Below, piece by piece: positions 58,116 through 64,000 of a stretch of 64,000 nt of DNA. The stretch is from positions 14,773,538 through 14,837,537 of the forward strand of contig OX467091.1 of NCBI GenBank assembly GCA_950106755.1, read 5' to 3'. The notes beneath the pieces are model-generated. The model ran no database searches and was not told where the DNA came from. It saw only the letters and a list, made by a program, of their open reading frames with translations. Source of the DNA: Climacium dendroides. Its lineage: Eukaryota; Streptophyta; Bryopsida; Hypnales; Climaciaceae. Position 1 is the first letter of the stretch, and each line of letters begins with the position of its first letter. Made by a program: the position numbers and the translations under genes.

Positions 58116-60600
58116 GGGTAACTTACTCAAGGTGGAGAGATGAGAAAAAGGTTAGCTTTGCATGAATTCTTCAGTCACTGCCCACATCCACCAAGATTGT
58201 CTCATTGTTGAAAAGACTTCAATCAACTTTGAAATTCCTCCAAGCCTAAAATTTGGTAAAGGGAGTACCCCCAACTGACAATTTTTGCTATTGTGTTTAG
58301 TTACTATTGTTAGACTGGTCAAATTTTCATATTTTCTTGTTGGGAAGTGAAAGGAGGTTCCAAAGCATCAAAGAATTTGACATTAGGATCCCGTATGCAA
58401 AAGTTATGAAAGGTCAAAGTTTTTTTTAATAGATGATTGTTCTTAAATTGTTTCTTCTATATATATTGATTTTGGAGATATACACATAGCAATGATGATC
58501 TTTTTAGGCAAGGTGCAATCTAGAGTGTACCTATGTTATTGATTGATAGAATCTAACACATGCAATATGATACAAATATACAAAATGTGTTCAATTTCAA
58601 TTCTATGTGACTAAAGTCGGACCACCTATTTCCAACTAAGGACCCATATCCAGCTTGTATGATGTACTATTTTGAGCCAAGTAGGATTTTATTTCCAAAG
58701 TAAGGCTAAAACAAATTTCCAACCAAAACTTAACTCTTTATGTACTAAGAATTCACTATTTCAAGTAGTGGACTTTGATTGAATGTTTTGTAGAAAGCAT
58801 AATCTAAATGGAAAATTTATTATATAATTATCTTGAGTGAAGAACATTGCATTCATTGGTTTAAATAAATAATTATTTAAATAAATAAAAATCCCCATAT
58901 AAAATCTCTAAAGTTGCTGAAAAAACAAGAGACCCAATTTGGGCTTCTTAGACAATAAAGGGTTAAAATATTTTTTTCCTCATCTTCAATGTTGGGACTA
59001 CAATAATAAGGTCATGACACATGTTTCAAAGTGCGAGGGAATTAGTAAGCAAGAAAGTAGTTCTTGAATGACCAAAATTGAAAGAGTTTAGACATTGGAT
59101 ATGGGTTATAAGCACTTGTTTTGTTTCTACAATTTTTTCTTATTCATTTGTAATTCCAAAATTTTCAACTAAAGAAGTCAAAGCACAAGTACCTTTAGGA
59201 AGTGCAAAGGTGTGATTCAAAAAAATCAACTCAAAATTTGAAGTTTGTCTACTAGAACAAGTCTTCAAAAGTCAATCCAAAGCTTTGATGATTATTTTGT
59301 CTAAATAGTTGCACCTAATTGTATCCCTTTCAAAAACTAAACCCTATATATTCTTGCCTAAAATGTACATGAGTGTTTATGATTGATTTTGAATACATTT
59401 TCTTTAAGCACTTTAAAAATTCATAGTTTATTTATTTGTTGCCTAAAAAAGCATTAGTAGAGAATGTATGACAAATTTGTTGACTTCCAAGAAGATCCAA
59501 CCAAAAAGTTGGCAACTTAATAGTAGGAGCAATGCTCAATTGTTTATTCATACCCATTTAGGTGTAGGTTAGTTTAGATGAATTTTTGACAAACCATTGG
59601 AGAACAATGTTCTAATATAGTTACAATGTTTTGTTCTAATAGTGCATGTGACACTAATTTATCAAAGTCACATTGTACTAAATTAGTGTAGGATAAAATA
59701 TTATGTATTGAACCAATATTCCCCCAAATAAAAAATTGTAGTACTAATAATTTTTGAAGTGAAGCTCATTTCTCCCATTACTATTGAGGCAAAGCAATGT
59801 CTTCAAACTTTATGAGGTTCAAAGGAATCACAACCAACAAAAATGGATGTTTTCGTAAGCCAACAAAGTCAATACATTTTAACCCTTAAACTTCAGGCTG
59901 GCAATTGTGGAAATTAGTCCTTTTGGAACTGTGTGACATCATCTAGTTTTAAAAAATCAAAAATATTCATTGGAAGTCAAACTACTATAGAAGATTTCTC
60001 CTTTCCACCCCTAATTCTGAAGATGAATAGTTGCATTTCTGTCCTACACAAGAAAATTCCTTGTCATTCATCGGACAAAAAACATCTGCCGCGGCGTTTA
60101 TGGGTTAACCATTTCAAAGAGCAACCAACTTTTTTGGGTAGTAGAATGACTTGCACCTTAGAATGTATGCAAGTAAGGAAAAAGTCAAACAAAACTGTCA
60201 CATGTATATATTCAACCACAAAATCATCTATTAATAGTAGCTTTCATCCAAATATTGGCAAATCTATATTTTTTTTTCAAGAGGGATTTTTGGCAATTTC
60301 ATTCATTATTTCCACCATTCTTCATCTCAAGGAGCCCGTGCCAAAATGAGGTAAAACTTTGGCCGCCACACAAGGAGTGTGACTATCACTCTTTTTTTTT
60401 TTCTCTTTTTTAACAAATGGGAATCCATTGCAAAGAGAACACAGTGACTGTCCTTCCACCATCACAATAAATTTAAAAAGAAAAGAACAGAAAAGCACTG
60501 ATTCGGTTCCAGCATGAGCAGATCTTTTCTCACCTCACAAACACTCAGGGGCCCCCAAATCCATTTCTAAAGACCCAACAAACGCCTCGACCCCGCCACG
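58116..60600. other. AT-rich spacer, no gene seen
   Basis: 58614-59050 resembles 26450-26640 near the kinase. 59647-59690 is a MITE fragment. A 138-codon open frame at 59933-60349 is low in GC, has no motif and is not considered a gene. Confidence 0.5.
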
Positions 60601-61259
60601 TCGCCCTGCCAGCTCGGTACAATCGGATCCGCCCACGCGCGATGCCTGTCTCTCCTTTTTCACCCTCGGTTCTCTCGCTCACCTAATCATTCCCTCAGAC
60701 TGCCCGACCGAATCAACCACAGCTCCGGGCAGGGGCAGCCGGCAGGCCAACTGAAATTCGACGTCCCGGATGAAAACAATGGATGATAATTCCGACGGGA
60801 ATGCGGTCCCCTTCCCGTGGGAATAGGATCCATGCGGGAATAGGGTTCCGTTGGGAATGATGCGGATATGGGGAGCCCTGAGGGATGGTAGCGACTTGAA
60901 CAGTGCATGCTAGGTTTTTCACGTTTTCACGCCCTCCGTCCGTTTCTAGCCACCATTCCGGCTTCCGGAGCTCCAGCTTGTGATCGGAGCTTCGAAATTA
61001 TTGGGGTTTCGGTTTAGGGGTTTGCAATTAGGTTCCCTCGGAGCTTAGTTTGTTGATTGATTGCGGTCGCTATGGGCGTGAATGACGAGAGGAGGGGCAC
61101 GCGCGTGGATTCCATGTGGAGTTTAGGGGAGGAATGTTTCTGTGCTTCGACGGGGCCTAGTGGGGGGATGTGGTGGTTTGACGGAGGGGGTTTGATGAAT
61201 TTGCTGTCGGTGGTTTGAAGGGGGTTGTGAGGGTTTGAGCGTTCGGTGGTGCTGGGGGG
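60601..61259 (+). promoter_or_regulatory. Promoter and 5' UTR region of the GUN1-like gene
   Basis: GC content rises sharply from about 60550 and remains high to the ATG at 61260. Pyrimidine-rich stretches ('tctctcgctcacc', 'cgccctccgtccg') occur near 60660-60950. An in-frame TGA at 61236-61238 rules out an upstream start. No clear TATA box is seen; a TATA-less promoter is plausible. Confidence 0.45.
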
Positions 61260-63779
61260 ATGGCGAGCGGGGCGGGGTTCTTGACGGCGGAGGCCAAGGC
61301 GGCGAGCGCCGCGGCCGGGGTGGGTGCGGTGGTGGGCGGAGCGGGAAGCTCAGGGCTCAAGGGCGCCACGAGCAGCGGCCGCGGCGGGCGATGGAGGCAG
61401 CAGGGCGTGGTGGCGCACAGTGGCGGGGAGGCGTGGGTGGCGCAGCGCGTGGCTGTGGCGGGGAGCGGGCGCGCGGGCTGGGGACACCAGCCGGCGGGGC
61501 ACCACCACCACCACCACCACCCGCCGCAGTCGCAGTCGGCGTCCGCGTCGGCGTCCGGGGGCTTGAATGCGGAGTTTTGCGGGCGGCGGTCGACGCGACT
61601 GGTGAGCAAGTTCCATCACGGGCGGCAGAAGCTTTACATGGGCAAGCACAGTCCCGAGGCGGACATGGCGGCCCAGGAAATTCTGCAGGCGTCGGCGATG
61701 GCGGGGAGCTCGACGAGCGCCACGACGACGGCGACGACGACGACGACGGGCATGCTGCTGGAGAAGTGGTCGCACCAGCTGGTGGGCATGGAGGATTTTC
61801 CTTACCTGCTGCGCGAACTTGGTAACCGCGGCGAGTGGGAGCGCGCGCTGCAGGGGTACGAGTGGATGGTGCAGCAGGGCCACCTGCGGAGCGAGTGGAG
61901 CAAGCTGGCGAGCATCATGATCAGCACGCTGGGTCGTCTGGGCAAGGTGGAGATCGCGCTGGACGTGTTCAGCCGCGCGCAGAAGGCCGGTTTCGGGAAC
62001 AACGTGTACGCGTACTCGGCGATGGTGAGCGCGTACGGGCGCAGCGGGCGTTGCCGCGAGGCGCTGAAGGTGTTCCAGGCGATGAAGAAGGCGGGTTGCA
62101 AGCCGAATCTGATCACGTACAACACGATCATCGACGCGTGCGGGAAGGGCGGCGTGGACCTGAAGAAGGCGCTGGACATCTTCGAGGAGATGCAGAAGGA
62201 GGGCGTGGAGCCGGACCGCATCACGTTCAACTCGCTGATCGCCGTGTGCAGCCGCGGCAGCCTGTGGGAGGACTCGCAGCGCGTGTTCGCGGAGATGCAG
62301 CGTCGGGGCATCGAGCAGGACATCTTCACGTACAACACGCTGATCGACGCCTTGTGCAAGGGCGGTCAGATGGAGCTGGCGGCGTCCATCATGGCGTCCA
62401 TGCGCGGCAAGAGCATCAGCCCGAACGTGGTGACGTACAGCACGATGATCGACGGGTATGGCAAGCTGGGTTGCTTCGAGGAGGCCATCGGTCTGTACCA
62501 CGAGATGAAGGAGTCGGGCGTGCGTGCGGACCGTGTGTCTTACAACACGCTGATCGACATCTACGCGAAGCTGGGCCGTTTCGAGGACGCTCTGACGGCG
62601 TGCAAGGACATGGAGCGCGCGGGTCTGAAGGCGGACGTGGTGACTTACAATGCGCTGATCGACGCGTACGGGAAGCAAGGGAAGTGCAAGGACGCTGCTT
62701 GCCTGTTCGAGAAGATGAAAGGGGAGGGTCTGGTGCCGAACGTGCTGACGTTCTCGGCGTTGATCGACTCGTTTTCGAAGGCGGGGATGCACCAGGAGGC
62801 GACGAACATTTTCGTGGAGTTCAAGCGTGCGGGTCTGAAGCCGGACGTGGTGCTGTACAGCTCTCTGATCGACTCGTGCTGCAAGTGCGGTCTGGTGGAG
62901 GACGCGGTGGTGCTGCTGCAGGAGATGATGCAGGCTGGGATCCAGCCCAACATCGTGACTTACAACTCGCTCATCGACGCGTATGGGCGGAACGGCCAGG
63001 TGCGTGGAAGGAAGCGTTTTTTGGCGCAGGGTGTGGCCGTTTGATTTTTTTTTTTCTGCGGTTCCCTTTTCTGACGATCCGACTCCGCCTCCAGTTGCGG
63101 GCTCTGCTTGTTCCTGGTTTGTGCGATGTGTTTCCATGTTTGGTTAGGGTTTTTGCTCCTGGTCCTGTGTGTTGTGCCGAAGGATGCGAATCGTGAACCT
63201 TGTGACCCGGTGCGTGCAGGTGGACAGTGTGGAAGCCATGAAGGTCACCTTGCCGAACCACCCTGTGATCCAGAAATTCGGGGATAAGAGCATGGAAATG
63301 GTGCGCAGGCCCGCCCACCCGCAAGAGAATGGCGGCGACCAGAGTGGTGTGCTGGCTGCCGTGAGCGTGTTCCACGAGATGCAGCAGTTCGGGCTGAAGC
63401 CCAACGTGGTGACCTTCTCCGCCATTCTGAACGCCTGCAGGTGAGCCTTGGCTTGTGAACGATGGAGCGCATGTTTTTGTACATCCAGATTTGGATGAAG
63501 AGGGTCGAGGAGCGCGGTCTTGAGGCTTTGTTTCCTGATTGGGGCGTGTTTGATTGGTGCAGTCGATGTGCTTCGCTGCAAGAGGCGTCCGTGTTGCTGG
63601 AGCAGATGCGTTTCTTCGACAGCTGGGTGTACGGCATCGCCCACGGTCTTTTGATGGGTTTGAGGGAGCAAGTTTGGGTGGAGGCCCTGCGGCTTTTTGA
63701 CGAGATTGCTCGGATGGACTACGCCACGGGGGCCGCGTTTTACAACGCTCTGACGGATGTGCTGTGGCACTTCGGCCAG
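61260..63779 (+). CDS. GUN1: GUN1-like PPR protein, 5' part (726 codons; continues beyond the window)
   Basis: Exons 61260-62999, 63220-63440 and 63563-63779, with GT-AG introns of 220 and 122 bp and consistent phases. GUN1 is a chloroplast PPR-SMR protein of plastid-to-nucleus signalling. Residues 1-180 are Ala/Gly/Ser-rich and low in acidic residues (transit-peptide-like), with a run of His at about 80-87. From about 211, at least eleven P-type PPR repeats follow (for example [20 protein letters not shown] and [17 protein letters not shown]). Exons 2-3 contain [29 protein letters not shown] and [14 protein letters not shown], a linker typical of GUN1 before its SMR domain. The SMR domain lies past the right edge. 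The coding GC is far above that of the flanks. Confidence 0.88.
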
Positions 63780-64000
63780 GTGTGTAGCATTTCCCGGTCT
63801 CTGGCATTCTGTTTTGCTGCCAGCTAGGTCTTGCTGTCCCGCAGTGTGTTCTGGGGCTTTATGTGGGTGTTCCCTGTTTCCTCGAGGGTTGAAGCTCGGT
63901 TTTAGGGTTTGATTTGTTATTTAGGTTTGGTCTAGATGGTTTCGTTGCAACACATGATGCTGTGTCCTCGCCGGTTCGTGAGTCTTGAAGTAACACGGAG
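63780..64000 (+). other. Third intron of the GUN1-like gene, truncated by the window edge
   Basis: It starts with donor GTGTGTAGC right after the WHFGQ codons. No acceptor followed by an SMR-like frame is seen before 64000, so the intron is at least 221 bp, similar in length to intron 1. Confidence 0.6.

Noticed and set aside
59933..60349. 138-codon + strand frame
   Set aside because: AT-rich, no motif, no splice or promoter context. Chance open frame is more likely.
61350..63137. 595-codon open frame on the minus strand, opposite the GUN1-like gene
   Set aside because: His/Arg/Leu-rich complement of a GC3-biased PPR gene. It has no motif, and the + strand has PPR repeats and correct splice sites.
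61835..63196. 453-codon + strand frame overlapping the GUN1-like exon 1
   Set aside because: Frame-shifted reading of the same PPR repeats (Gly/Arg-rich, repetitive), which also crosses the intron.

Overview
The window is nuclear DNA from a land plant. Evidence: GT-AG introns of about 120-600 bp, a GUN1-type PPR gene, a C2-domain gene with a Pro/Tyr-rich tail, and plant transposon superfamilies (CACTA, PIF/Harbinger, foldback MITEs). The DUF1221-type kinase is a family I associate mainly with non-seed plants. I therefore favour a moss, liverwort, lycophyte or fern, but the sequence alone does not settle it.

Only three ordinary host genes are supported: an intronless-CDS DUF1221 protein kinase (27972-29480, +), a five-exon C2-domain protein (53419-55560, +) and a GUN1-like PPR gene cut by the right edge (61260-63779, +). 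Most of the rest is AT-rich repeat.

The dominant structure is a segmental duplication. A core of about 10 kb occurs twice in direct orientation: copy A at 1-24025 and copy B at 30391-51060, with the kinase between them. Each copy carries insertions the other lacks, so each serves as the empty-site reference for the other. Copy A has a TIR element (90-1113), a Harbinger-like non-autonomous element (2954-4707), a foldback MITE (7270-7547), two CACTA-like elements (8273-10585 and 11481-13841), a small insert (about 10982-11262), a decayed PIF/Harbinger element with both genes (14219-19015), a MITE (21905-22159) and a long-armed foldback element (about 22160-23460). Copy B has a 0.73-kb TIR element (30889-31623) and a 10.7-kb TG..CA element flanked by AGTAT (32059-42786). 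The latter carries a gag-like gene that is itself split by a 7053-bp CACTA element (34901-41953).

The most unusual coding sequence lies inside that CACTA element: an FCP1/NIF (CTD-phosphatase-like HAD) domain whose catalytic Asp motif is replaced by NVQGT, placed between a TNPA-like N-terminal exon and a TNP1/En-Spm-like C-terminal exon. It looks like a pseudophosphatase captured or recruited by a transposon. A second notable structure is the last exon and 3' UTR of the C2 gene, present as three tandem units of about 270 bp. All family assignments come from reading the sequence; no database search was run.
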